This document shows, piece after piece, positions 34,012-42,247 of a DNA stretch of 64,000 nucleotides. How positions within the stretch are numbered: the stretch's first letter is position 1; each line of letters starts with the position of its first letter. Where the stretch lies: positions 1 through 64,000 of the forward strand of contig DAOUJJ010000001.1 in assembly GCA_034422835.1 (NCBI GenBank), written 5' to 3'. Both the position numbers and the translations under genes were made by a program. The notes below the pieces were generated by a model. It had not been told where the DNA came from, ran no database searches, and was given only the letters and a program-made list of their open reading frames with translations. Source of the DNA: VXMO01 sp034422835. Its GTDB lineage: Bacteria > Chloroflexota > Dehalococcoidia > UBA6926.

Positions 34012-35384
34012 ATAACAGGCCAGCGGGGCGGGAATGACGTGTTGGTGCGCTCCAGCATGGACTCTCCATGACGCTGCACCCGCTGCGCCAGCTCCCACTC
34101 ATCGACAAATGTCGCCTCTCCACCCTCGACGACCGTTCGCCCGTTTACAATCACCGTGTGGACGCTGCGACCGTCCGCGTTGTACACAAGGCTGTTTACC
34201 GGATTGAACAGTGTTCGCCATTGCGCCCGGCGCGTGTCGAACAGCACAAGATCAGCCTTCTTGTCAGGCTCGATGGAGCCGATTTCATCATCCAGTCCGA
34301 GAGCCGTCGCTCCGCCAATCGTCGCCATTTCCAGCGCGGCCTCTGCGGGAACCATCCGTGTGTCCGTCCGGGCGTCCTTGAACAGGATGGCAATGAGATA
34401 CATGGACCGGAGCGTTTCAATGAGGTTCGAGTTATTTCCCGCATCCGTGCCGAGTCCCAGCGTCACGCCGCTCCGGAGCATCTCCGGCGCCATTCCCTGT
34501 TGTGAAAGGCCGGAGCCCATCTTCATCGCTGCCGTTGGGCACAATATGCCTTTCGTGTTAGTGCGCGCCATGGAGGCAACCTCTTTGCCATCCAATCCTA
34601 TGATGTGTGACAGCACCACGTTATCTCCGAGGATGCCCTGGTCTTCCAGCCACATAGTTGGGCGGATGTTGTAGTTCTCAAGGAACGCGCGCACCGTGCC
34701 CGGGGCGTTCCCGTGATGCAGAGTGAGCCGCGTGTCCATGGAATCGGCCAACGCCTTTAGCTCCCGGAGCAGGGCCGGCGAGCAGTAGTCGACGGAGAAC
34801 GGCATTGCCCACACGTGAACGCGCCCGTCAAGGCCGCCGTCGTATGCGTCGATTGTTCGCCCCGTCAGCGCGACGGCCTCTCCCGTGTCGTAGACGGGCA
34901 GGTTGAGCGGGTTCGTCCGATCCGTGACCTGCCTTCCGACGACGATGCGGCAGCCGGCCATTTCATAGGCGTTCATGCAGGCATCAAGGAATCGTGTGCT
35001 CCCGGGGTCCACGAACGTCGTCGTCCCCCCACGCAGCAATTCCGTAATGCCCAAGAGGGATGTGTCGTGCTCCTCCTCCTCCGTCATGGACTGTTGCAGG
35101 GCAAAAACGTTGCTCAAATAGTCCCGGGGGCTGAGATCGTCGGGGAAGATGCCGCGCGTCGCGTGCGCATAGGAAATGTGCATGTGTCCGTTGACGAACC
35201 CGGGCGTAATCACCATCTCCCGCGCGTCGATGACCCGCTCGGCCGGCGCGTTCGCCAGATCCACAGCCTTGCCGACGTGCGTGATGCGATCGTCATCGAA
35301 AATGATCGTTCCATCGCTGATGATGCGGCGTGACGCGTTCATCGTCAGGATGAACTTGGCGTTGGCGATTTTAACGCGTGCCAT
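34008..35384 (-). CDS. Amidohydrolase of the TrzN/MtaD (S-adenosylhomocysteine deaminase-like) type
   Basis: Metal-dependent hydrolase acting on C-N bonds, often deaminating heterocycles. The 458-aa protein has the metal motif H67-M-H69 in TPGFVNGHMH, further ligand His residues in TLHHGNAPG and VVLSHIIG, the catalytic Asp in LGLGTDAGNNSN, and the closing composite-barrel strands KKADLVLFDTRRAQWR. ATG 35384 is chosen on homology; 26 upstream codons overlap the neighbouring gene. Its stop shares a CTAG palindrome with the convergent aminotransferase. The substrate is not predictable. Confidence 0.88.
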   Translation of the reverse strand: MARVKIANAKFILTMNASRRIISDGTIIFDDDRITHVGKAVDLANAPAERVIDAREMVITPGFVNGHMHISYAHATRGIFPDDLSPRDYLSNVFALQQSMTEEEEHDTSLLGITELLRGGTTTFVDPGSTRFLDACMNAYEMAGCRIVVGRQVTDRTNPLNLPVYDTGEAVALTGRTIDAYDGGLDGRVHVWAMPFSVDYCSPALLRELKALADSMDTRLTLHHGNAPGTVRAFLENYNIRPTMWLEDQGILGDNVVLSHIIGLDGKEVASMARTNTKGILCPTAAMKMGSGLSQQGMAPEMLRSGVTLGLGTDAGNNSNLIETLRSMYLIAILFKDARTDTRMVPAEAALEMATIGGATALGLDDEIGSIEPDKKADLVLFDTRRAQWRTLFNPVNSLVYNADGRSVHTVIVNGRTVVEGGEATFVDEWELAQRVQRHGESMLERTNTSFPPRWPVI

Positions 35385-35406
35385 TGAAGCAGCCGTCCGT
35401 ACGGTG

Positions 35407-36636
35407 TCAGTTAAGGTCCCGCGCCTCAAAGTCCGCGCGGACCGCCTGGAGGAAATCAGCATCTGTCAGCGCGTCTATACCGGTCAGCGCCAGCGACTTC
35501 GCCACGCCCAGCGCGCTCTCATGCGCCAGATCAGACAGCGCCGCCTCCGTCATCTGGATCGAATGCGCCGGTATAGGCGTCTCGCTGACCGCAAAGTTCA
35601 CTGCAAATGACGGCATCCGCTGGCTCACGTTTCCGAAATCCGTCGATGCGCCGCCGCGGGAGCCGGGCCGTGGGTCATGGACGTGCATTCCCACAGCCTC
35701 TGCGTACTGCCGCGCTGCGCGAGTGAGAGGCTCGTTTGGCCGCACGTTCTCATACATCGGATGCGCGTCCAGGATTTCAAGCGTTGCGCCTGTCAGCGTC
35801 GCCGCTCCTTCCGCCACCTGTTTCACCTTCTCTACCACCTCACCAAGGTAGTCGCGGTCACGCGAACGCAGCATGAAATTCGCGGCGGCGAAGTCCGGGA
35901 CGATGTTCGGCGCCCGGCCGCCGTCCGTGATGATGCCGTGAATACGGACATCCTCTCGAAGGTGCTGTCTGAGGGCATCGATTCCGGTGAAAAGGTGGAT
36001 GACGGAGTTGAGCGCGTTGATGCCGTGGTGGGGAGAGACGGCGGCGTGAGCGGCCTTGCCATGGTAGGCAAATCGATAGCCGACCATTGCCAAGCTCCAG
36101 CTCTCTTCAATTGGGATCGAGTTGGGGATGACGGTGCGGTTGGCCGCCGGATGTGATGAGAGCGCAACATCCACGTCGCCGAATGATCCCGCATCGATCA
36201 TCCGGATCTTTCCCCCGCCGCCTTCTTCCGCCGGCGTCCCGAGCACCTGTATCGTGCCCGGCAGTCGCGGCATCAGGGCCTTGAGGGCAAGCGCCGCGCC
36301 GATATTGGAGATTGCGATCAGATTGTGGCCGCAGCCATGGCCGATCTCCGGGAGAGCATCATACTCAGCCAGGAAAGCAACAGTCGGCCCCGATCCGGCG
36401 CCGCCCTCGAGCGTTGCCCGGAAAGCGGTCTCAACGCCTCCGGTCCCACGTTCAACCGTGAACCCGTGCCGTTCCATTGCGTCTGCCAACAACGCGGACG
36501 AATAGAACTCCTCGTAGTTGAGTTCAGGATGCGCGTGAACGTCCTTGCTGATGCGAATAAGCTCATCGCTCAACTCGTCGACTGCCACTGAGACGGCTGA
36601 CACAAACTCGTTCGGTTTCAAATCCGACGTAGCCAC
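35407..36636 (-). CDS. M20-family amidohydrolase/peptidase (AbgB-like)
   Basis: Binuclear-zinc hydrolase for N-acyl or p-aminobenzoyl-glutamate type amides. The 409-aa product shows HAHPELNYEEF, the metal motif GHGCGHNL, the catalytic AEEGGGGKI, the dimerisation-domain FAYHGKAAHAAVSPHHGINAL and GGRAPNIVPDFA, and the late SRGGASTDFGNVS and PAHSIQM. Start GTG 36636 has GAGGGGG at 7 nt. It is 22 nt upstream of the amidohydrolase on the same strand, so both are likely co-expressed. Confidence 0.9.
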   Translation of the reverse strand: MATSDLKPNEFVSAVSVAVDELSDELIRISKDVHAHPELNYEEFYSSALLADAMERHGFTVERGTGGVETAFRATLEGGAGSGPTVAFLAEYDALPEIGHGCGHNLIAISNIGAALALKALMPRLPGTIQVLGTPAEEGGGGKIRMIDAGSFGDVDVALSSHPAANRTVIPNSIPIEESWSLAMVGYRFAYHGKAAHAAVSPHHGINALNSVIHLFTGIDALRQHLREDVRIHGIITDGGRAPNIVPDFAAANFMLRSRDRDYLGEVVEKVKQVAEGAATLTGATLEILDAHPMYENVRPNEPLTRAARQYAEAVGMHVHDPRPGSRGGASTDFGNVSQRMPSFAVNFAVSETPIPAHSIQMTEAALSDLAHESALGVAKSLALTGIDALTDADFLQAVRADFEARDLN

Positions 36637-36671
36637 AGGATGCCCCCTCTGATTCCCTCACAAGCCCTTAG

Positions 36672-37133
36672 CTATTGCGGCGTGCCGCCCGATGCCTCGA
36701 TCGATTTGACCTTTTCGAGGCGGCGCGCATGACGTTCCTCTTCCGTGAAAGCGGCGGTGACGAATGCGGCCACGACGCTGTCGGCAAGCGCTGAGCCGAT
36801 GATGCGTGAACCGATGCACAGAACATTCATATCGTCATGTTCCACGCCCTGTCTCGCGGAATACGTGTCATGGCAGACGCCGGCGCGCACGCCTCGTACT
36901 TTGTTGGCGACGATGCTTGCCCCAACGCCGCTTCCGCACAGCACAACGCCGCGGTCTGCGCGGCCCTCCGCCACCTCTGTAGCCACGGCTAGAGCAAAGT
37001 CCGGGTAGTCGTCATTCGCATCATATTCGTGCGCGCCGAAATCGACCGGCGTGTGCGCCAACGCGGCGATGCGTGTGATAACCGTTTCCTTGAGCGGGAG
37101 ACCTGCGTGGTCAGCCCCTACGGCGATCTTCAC
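36672..37133 (-). CDS. rpiB: Ribose 5-phosphate isomerase B
   Basis: Interconverts ribose 5-phosphate and ribulose 5-phosphate in the pentose phosphate pathway. The 153-aa product has the RpiB/LacAB fold signatures AVGADHAGLPLKE, DDYPDFALAVA, the active-site Cys C66 in VVLCGSGVGASIVANKVRG and the substrate His/Arg region HDTYSARQGVEHDDMNVL. GTG 37133 is chosen at the family start with AAGGAG upstream; the open frame before it belongs to the neighbour. It follows the VTT protein by 16 nt. Confidence 0.95.
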   Translation of the reverse strand: MKIAVGADHAGLPLKETVITRIAALAHTPVDFGAHEYDANDDYPDFALAVATEVAEGRADRGVVLCGSGVGASIVANKVRGVRAGVCHDTYSARQGVEHDDMNVLCIGSRIIGSALADSVVAAFVTAAFTEEERHARRLEKVKSIEASGGTPQ

Positions 37134-37149
37134 GGAATGACACTCCTTC

Positions 37150-37893
37150 TTAGCCCAGGAAAGTTCCTGCGATGTCCGGCGCAATCCGCCCAAGCCATGA
37201 AAGAGCAATCATCTTGATGATTGAGGCAACGATGACGTAGATGAAGAAGGCAATCACCGGGAAGCGTGAAATGCCTGCGATGGCGCTGATAGCGTCGCCG
37301 GGCGCAAAGGGAATCAGGTTGCCGAGGACTAGAATGACCGCGCCCCATCTACTATGGAAGAGGTCCGTCATCCACTGTTTGATTCTGCTCGATTCTCCCA
37401 TCGCGCCGCGACCGACCACTCCGGCAAGGTATGCCGTGCTGGCGCCGAGTCCGGTGCCGATGCCCGTTACAACGCCCAGCCGCCATGGGTCGATGATCTC
37501 CGCCATGCTGAGGATGATCAGGATGCCGGGCGCGGGCAGCACGACCGTCGCGCTTGACGTCAGGCTGACGACGAAAGCGCCGATCAGGCCGAGTTGTTCA
37601 ACGCGCGCCTCGTCCGCGTTTAGATATGCGACGAATAAGCCGCCGGCGACAAGGAATGTGCCAAAAAAGAGACCACTCAGGGCGATCTTTATCTGCATCG
37701 TCAGACGGAACTTGGTGGGGCGGAACCTGCTCAAGCGATCGCGCAAATGCTCAACTTCATCGGGACGGCGCACGCCGGTGCGTCCACGTCGGCGGCCCGC
37801 GGTGCGCGCAGGCGCAACGCGATTGGGGTCCATTTGTGGCGCGTCCGGAGCGCGCCGTGTCACAGACGATAGCCCTGTCCAGCGGGTGGCCAC
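37150..37893 (-). CDS. VTT/DedA-like (SNARE-associated Golgi family) membrane protein
   Basis: The N-terminal 60 residues are soluble and very Arg-rich (TAGRRRGRTGVRRPDEVE). Then follow about five membrane segments including a reentrant-type GIGTGLGASTAYLAGVVGRG and LGNLIPFAPGDAISAIAGIS, the F/A/Y-G pattern of the VTT domain. DedA relatives act as lipid scramblases or in membrane homeostasis; this one's role is unknown. GTG 37893 is taken as start; an ATG at 37833 would trim 20 residues of the basic tail. Confidence 0.75.
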   Translation of the reverse strand: MATRWTGLSSVTRRAPDAPQMDPNRVAPARTAGRRRGRTGVRRPDEVEHLRDRLSRFRPTKFRLTMQIKIALSGLFFGTFLVAGGLFVAYLNADEARVEQLGLIGAFVVSLTSSATVVLPAPGILIILSMAEIIDPWRLGVVTGIGTGLGASTAYLAGVVGRGAMGESSRIKQWMTDLFHSRWGAVILVLGNLIPFAPGDAISAIAGISRFPVIAFFIYVIVASIIKMIALSWLGRIAPDIAGTFLG

Positions 37894-37997
37894 GATGAAC
37901 TTCCCCTTTGCGCTGATTGAGGAGGCAGAACCACCTACACGTGGCGGCCTCCACTCCTCACCTCGTTCTATCTTATGACATTTCCGCTAGTGACTTG

Positions 37998-38936
37998 TCA
38001 GAGAGTGAACGCCTCATCAACCTTGTCTAACAGGCTCGTCGGCTCGATGCCAAATGCTTTACGCATCACAGAGGGATCAGTCCGGTTATCGCGAGTGAGC
38101 TGACGCAATTCAGATGCCGTGACCATTGCTCTCTTGCCCACCAGCCGTGGGAGACCCGCCCCGGCTAACAGCAGGGGTGATCGGAGCGGCAACATAACTC
38201 GTTTGAGCCTGAGTTGGCGCAGAGCCAGCCTGACGAGTTCCCTGTACGTCCATGTGTCCGGCCCACCAAGTTCGTATGTGCCGCCCAGCAAAGTCCCGTC
38301 TCGCAGCGCGGCGGCAACACACAGCGCGGCATCATCACGCCAGATCGGTTGATACAACCCATCCTGACGCGGCACGACTGCGAACGGCCACGTGCTCTTT
38401 AGGCTCCTTGCCATGCGATCAAACATGCTGCCACGCACGCCGAAGATAACGGATGGACGCAAGATGACCCAATCCAGACCTGACTCGCGCGTTTCGTGCT
38501 CCGCCAAACCGCGCGTCCGCTCAAACGCGTCAGGAGAATCCGGGTCCGCCCCGATGCCCGTCACGTGGATGAACCGCCGGACACCTGCCTGACGAGCCGC
38601 CTGAATGACAGCCCGCGTGCCCTCCAGAAACACTCCGCCAAAGGTCTGCGCGTGTCCAGTCTCGCGCAGTATTCCGACGAGATGCACGACGGCATCCACG
38701 CCACTGAGTGCCGCCGCCAGAGCGTTGACATCGCGAATATCGCCATCAAAGGGCGCTATACCCGGCGAAACACGTGCTTGCGTGGCTCGCCGTGAGTAGA
38801 CGCGCACGGAATGACCCTCTGCGAGCAGGCAATCTGCCACCACAGTACCCATAACCCCCGTTCCACCTGTGACAAGTACGGTAGAATGGAAGTCGGCGCG
38901 GGAAGGCCGGTCAACGCGGCTGCCTGGAGCGGCCAT
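37998..38936 (-). CDS. NAD(P)-dependent epimerase/NmrA-like Rossmann protein
   Basis: Atypical extended SDR similar to the NDUFA9/YwnB-like group. It has the nucleotide loop VLVTGGTGVMG, RVYSRR as the likely NADP 2'-phosphate contact, DGDIRD, VVHLVGILRE and RFIHVTGIGAD. The usual YxxxK catalytic pair is not seen at its place (EHETRESGLDWVILRPS), which is normal for this subgroup and suggests a binding, quinone-related or redox-sensing role. The start is ATG 38936. It is transcribed divergently from the next gene, 76 nt away. Confidence 0.82.
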   Translation of the reverse strand: MAAPGSRVDRPSRADFHSTVLVTGGTGVMGTVVADCLLAEGHSVRVYSRRATQARVSPGIAPFDGDIRDVNALAAALSGVDAVVHLVGILRETGHAQTFGGVFLEGTRAVIQAARQAGVRRFIHVTGIGADPDSPDAFERTRGLAEHETRESGLDWVILRPSVIFGVRGSMFDRMARSLKSTWPFAVVPRQDGLYQPIWRDDAALCVAAALRDGTLLGGTYELGGPDTWTYRELVRLALRQLRLKRVMLPLRSPLLLAGAGLPRLVGKRAMVTASELRQLTRDNRTDPSVMRKAFGIEPTSLLDKVDEAFTL

Positions 38937-39012
38937 TGTCAAAGTATAGCTGCCAGCAGGCAGGACATGCGGTTCTTGCGCTAGTCAACAGGAGAAGAGT
39001 GGGCACCGGTTT

Positions 39013-40209
39013 ATGATGTCGGAGAGTAGGCGCGCTAATGGATTGCCGAGACGTGTGCTGCTCGGCGTGATTGCAGTGGGCATCGTGCTTGCCATCGGGC
39101 TGAGCGGCGCCTGCGATGGAGAGCCGCCGACTCCTACCCCGACGGCGACACCCAGCCCCACGTATACTCCGATCCCGACCAACACACCCACCGTGACGCC
39201 CACGCCAACCGTGACGCCCACGCCCACCGCCACGCCGCGCCCGCCTTTGCCCACAGCAACACCCCTGCCAACTCCCACCGCAACGCCAAAGCCAATCCGG
39301 ACTCCTGAAGAAGTGGTCGCGGAGGTGGGGGATTCCATTGTTCGCATCAATGTTGGAAACCTCCAGGGGACAGGGTTCGTTCTGGACGAAGATGGGCACA
39401 TTGTCACAAGCTCTGAACTCATCCCATTGGATGCCAGGGAAATCCAGGTCACACATGCAACGACCGGTTCGGTGCTCGCCACTCTTGTCGGCCGGGACGA
39501 ACTTCGAGATGTGGCCCTCCTGCGACTCGCCGTTGACGCAGAGATTCCACCGCTAAACCCTGTGGCGGACGCGTTTGTTCCCGCGGGCGAAAGTATTGTC
39601 GCCGTTGGGTACCCCGGTGGAGCCGGTGGACAAGTGCCAACCGGTGCGAGCGGAAGGATTCAGGCCCGGCATGAGATCGGGGTAACGTTGTTCTTCCAGG
39701 TTGATAGACAATTCGCAGAAGGCCTGAGCGGCGCTCCCATCTTCAACCTGAATACGGATGTTGTCGGCGTCGTCTCGCCGAGAATCGTGGAAGTACTTGG
39801 GCCCGGCTCCGCCGCATCCGGTCTGGGCGTTGCAATCCGATCGATCCTGTCCAACGCAGATGACCTCAAGCGGGGCGCCACCTGTTTCCGCCCGCACACC
39901 CCGCCGGCGTCCAGCATCAATGCCCAGCCAATCCAGGGACAGATCTATACCGGAGAAATCTCAGTCAACGGTCAGCCTGCCCCTCCGGGGACAACTATTC
40001 AGATGCGCGTTGAGGGCTACATCACTCCTATTATTTCCGTTGGCGAAGAGGGCAGAATACCCTTCATAACGGTCCAACCGCCGGAAAGCCAGGGGTATGT
40101 CGGGCGTCCTGTCCAGGTCTACGTCAACTGCTTCGAGATCCCCGTCGAGACCGAGTTCATATCCAGCCTTAACGACCCCATTGTGGTCCTGGATATTGAT
40201 CTCACATAA
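39013..40209 (+). CDS. Trypsin-like (HtrA/S1C-type) lipoprotein lacking the catalytic His
   Basis: A signal helix ends in lipobox C34 (LSGAC). Residues 37-95 form a Thr-Pro linker (TPTPTATPSPTYTPIPTNTP and on). The protease fold follows: GTGFVLDEDGHIVTSSEL, where the family has TNxHV, here T132-S-S-E135-L, so His is replaced by Glu. D166 in RDVALLRL and S229 in EGLSGAPIF are in place. The last 90 residues (ISVNGQPAPPGTTIQMRVEG) form a beta-rich add-on. It is probably a non-proteolytic binding protein on the outer face of the membrane. There is no PDZ domain. Confidence 0.85.
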   Translation: MMSESRRANGLPRRVLLGVIAVGIVLAIGLSGACDGEPPTPTPTATPSPTYTPIPTNTPTVTPTPTVTPTPTATPRPPLPTATPLPTPTATPKPIRTPEEVVAEVGDSIVRINVGNLQGTGFVLDEDGHIVTSSELIPLDAREIQVTHATTGSVLATLVGRDELRDVALLRLAVDAEIPPLNPVADAFVPAGESIVAVGYPGGAGGQVPTGASGRIQARHEIGVTLFFQVDRQFAEGLSGAPIFNLNTDVVGVVSPRIVEVLGPGSAASGLGVAIRSILSNADDLKRGATCFRPHTPPASSINAQPIQGQIYTGEISVNGQPAPPGTTIQMRVEGYITPIISVGEEGRIPFITVQPPESQGYVGRPVQVYVNCFEIPVETEFISSLNDPIVVLDIDLT

Positions 40210-40280
40210 CGACTGAGTAGCGCGGCGCGTCCTCCGTTCTGCACCCGTAGCGATCGACAGCACACATCTTCAGCAAGCAC

Positions 40281-41051
40281 ATGTTCGTGCGTTTAACCGG
40301 CGCCCATAACGCGGAATCCGCCGCGACGAGACTGGCGGGCATCGTCATTGACGGCCGCATCGCGCTCGATGCCGGCAGCCTGACTCGCTCCCTAAGCCTT
40401 GAGGAACTGCAAGACCTGCGCCATGTGTTCCTCACCCATCGCCACTATGATCACATTCGCGATCTTCCTGCACTGGCGTACGCGACTCCACTAGCAGGCA
40501 CGCTGCACATCTACGGGCTCACGGACACGCTCGATGCCCTCTCTGCTCACCTGATGAACAACGTCATCTATTCCGCGTACCAGGAGCGGACAGGTCAGGA
40601 CGGCAGCCCGCGTGCCCGTTTTCATTCATTGGAACCGGACAAATCGGTTACGATTGGCGATCTTGCCGTCACGCCACGTGCCGCCACTCACACCGCGCCC
40701 GCGCTCGGCTTTCTGGTCTCCAGTGGTGAGCGAAGCCTCTACTATACGGGCGACACCGCCGGGGGTTTCTCGTCCCGCCTTGCGACGTCCCCGCCGGACG
40801 TCCTTATCTCTGAGGTCACTTACTCCAACGCGGGTGCAGAGGATGCATCTCGCAACGGACACATGACCCCTGAGCTGTTGCACGGAGAAATTGCGAGCAT
40901 CGTTGACGAGGCCGGTTGGACGCCCCGCGTCATCGTCGTTCATCGCAATCCGGCCCATGAGCAGGAGATCGCCCACGAAGTCGACGCCCTCCGTGCCGAA
41001 ACGGGGTGGGACATCACTCTTGGCGCGGCGGATATGACAGTGACTGTCTAA
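40281..41051 (+). CDS. MBL-fold metallohydrolase, class II cAMP phosphodiesterase-like
   Basis: Binuclear metal hydrolase. The 256-aa protein begins LTGAHNAESAATRLAG, has the metal-binding H53-x-H55-x-D57-H58 in LTHRHYDHIRDL, a further His in AATHTAPALGF and the bridging Asp in LYYTGDTAG, and late VIVVHRNP as the last ligand region. The N-terminal block resembles class II phosphodiesterases, but the substrate is not certain. It is followed by the deacetylase gene 59 nt later on the same strand. Confidence 0.85.
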   Translation: MFVRLTGAHNAESAATRLAGIVIDGRIALDAGSLTRSLSLEELQDLRHVFLTHRHYDHIRDLPALAYATPLAGTLHIYGLTDTLDALSAHLMNNVIYSAYQERTGQDGSPRARFHSLEPDKSVTIGDLAVTPRAATHTAPALGFLVSSGERSLYYTGDTAGGFSSRLATSPPDVLISEVTYSNAGAEDASRNGHMTPELLHGEIASIVDEAGWTPRVIVVHRNPAHEQEIAHEVDALRAETGWDITLGAADMTVTV

Positions 41052-41110
41052 ACCCCTCCGCCGCCCTGTACCATAACGACAGGGGAGAGCAGGGGAACGC
41101 GGTACTACCG

Positions 41111-42247
41111 ATGACAGCAGGATTCATGTACAGCCCGGAACTCACACGGAACATCCTTCGTGAGGATCACGTGCTGCGTCCCATGCGCCTGCGCCTCGTC
41201 TATGAGCTGCTGCAGGCGTATGGCGTCTTCGAGCGGCCCGATGCGGTGGTGATTGAGCCGCGTGTTGCCACGGAACAGGAACTGATGACATTCCATGGAC
41301 GCGATTACGTGGAATCCGTGCAGGCATTCAGCCGCGGTGAGGACCTCCATCGCCAACACCGTTATGGTTTCAGCGATTGGGGCGATAACCCCATCTCGGA
41401 GGGTATGTATGAGGCTGCTGCGCTGGCTGCCGGAGCTTCGCTCGTTGCGGCGGAATCCGTGTGGAACGGCGAAGCCGATGTCGTCTTCAACGCGGGCGGC
41501 GGCTACCACCACGCCGGCCCCGATTTTGCCTCGGGATTCTGTGTATTCAATGATGCCGTTATCGCCATCCTGCGCCTGCTTGCGCTCGGCGCGGAGCGTG
41601 TCGCCTACATTGACATCGATGCGCACCATGGCGACGGCGTGCAGAACGCTTTCTACGCCAGCAATCGTGTGCTGACGATCTCCATCCACCAATCCGGGCA
41701 CACGCTTTTCCCCGGCACGGGAGAGACGACCGAGATGGGCGAAGAGGCCGGCGTTGGCTACGCCGTGAATCTGCCACTCGCACCCGGAACGCACAATGAG
41801 GCCTACAGGCAGGTTCTGGAAAACGCCGTCGCGCCTCTTATTCGCAAGTTCAATCCTGATGTCCTTGTCACGCAACAGGGTATTGACACACACATAGATG
41901 ACCCGCTCACTCATCTGCGACTCACATCAGCAGGACACACATCGGCCGTCGCGGCCCTGGGCGCTCTGTCACCCGGCAAATGGCTGGCCATGGGCGGCGG
42001 CGGATATGATCTGTCCGCCGTCGCGCGGTGCTGGGCGATGGATTTCGCCGTCATGGCGGGCGTGGAACTGCCGGACGACATACCTGGCTCGTACCAGGAG
42101 GCGTACGGACTAAAGCAGTTGCGGGACGTGCCCGCTCCTGACCTTCTGGAAGCCGATGAGGCGCGTGTGTGGCGGGAGGCGGAGGAGTCCGTCAAGCGCG
42201 TGCAGGAACTCATTTTCCCCATCCATGGATTGGAGGCCGCAGAATAG
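41111..42247 (+). CDS. Histone deacetylase superfamily protein (AcuC-like)
   Basis: Zinc-dependent deacetylase; AcuC relatives deacetylate acetyl-CoA synthetase, others act on acetylpolyamines. The 378-aa product shows EDHVLRPMRL, GGGYHHAGPDFASGFCVFND with the tandem catalytic His pair, the zinc site VAYIDIDAHHGDGVQ, SIHQSGHTLFPGTG, the second Asp ligand in QQGIDTHIDDP and the Gly-rich AMGGGGYD with the late active-site Tyr. ATG 41111 is chosen with AGGGGA upstream. Its stop overlaps the next start (TAGTG). Confidence 0.92.
   Translation: MTAGFMYSPELTRNILREDHVLRPMRLRLVYELLQAYGVFERPDAVVIEPRVATEQELMTFHGRDYVESVQAFSRGEDLHRQHRYGFSDWGDNPISEGMYEAAALAAGASLVAAESVWNGEADVVFNAGGGYHHAGPDFASGFCVFNDAVIAILRLLALGAERVAYIDIDAHHGDGVQNAFYASNRVLTISIHQSGHTLFPGTGETTEMGEEAGVGYAVNLPLAPGTHNEAYRQVLENAVAPLIRKFNPDVLVTQQGIDTHIDDPLTHLRLTSAGHTSAVAALGALSPGKWLAMGGGGYDLSAVARCWAMDFAVMAGVELPDDIPGSYQEAYGLKQLRDVPAPDLLEADEARVWREAEESVKRVQELIFPIHGLEAAE

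Noticed and set aside
39117..39300. Tandem DNA repeat or CRISPR-like array
   Set aside because: The repetitive look comes from Thr-Pro codons of a lipoprotein linker; there are no spacers or palindromic repeats.
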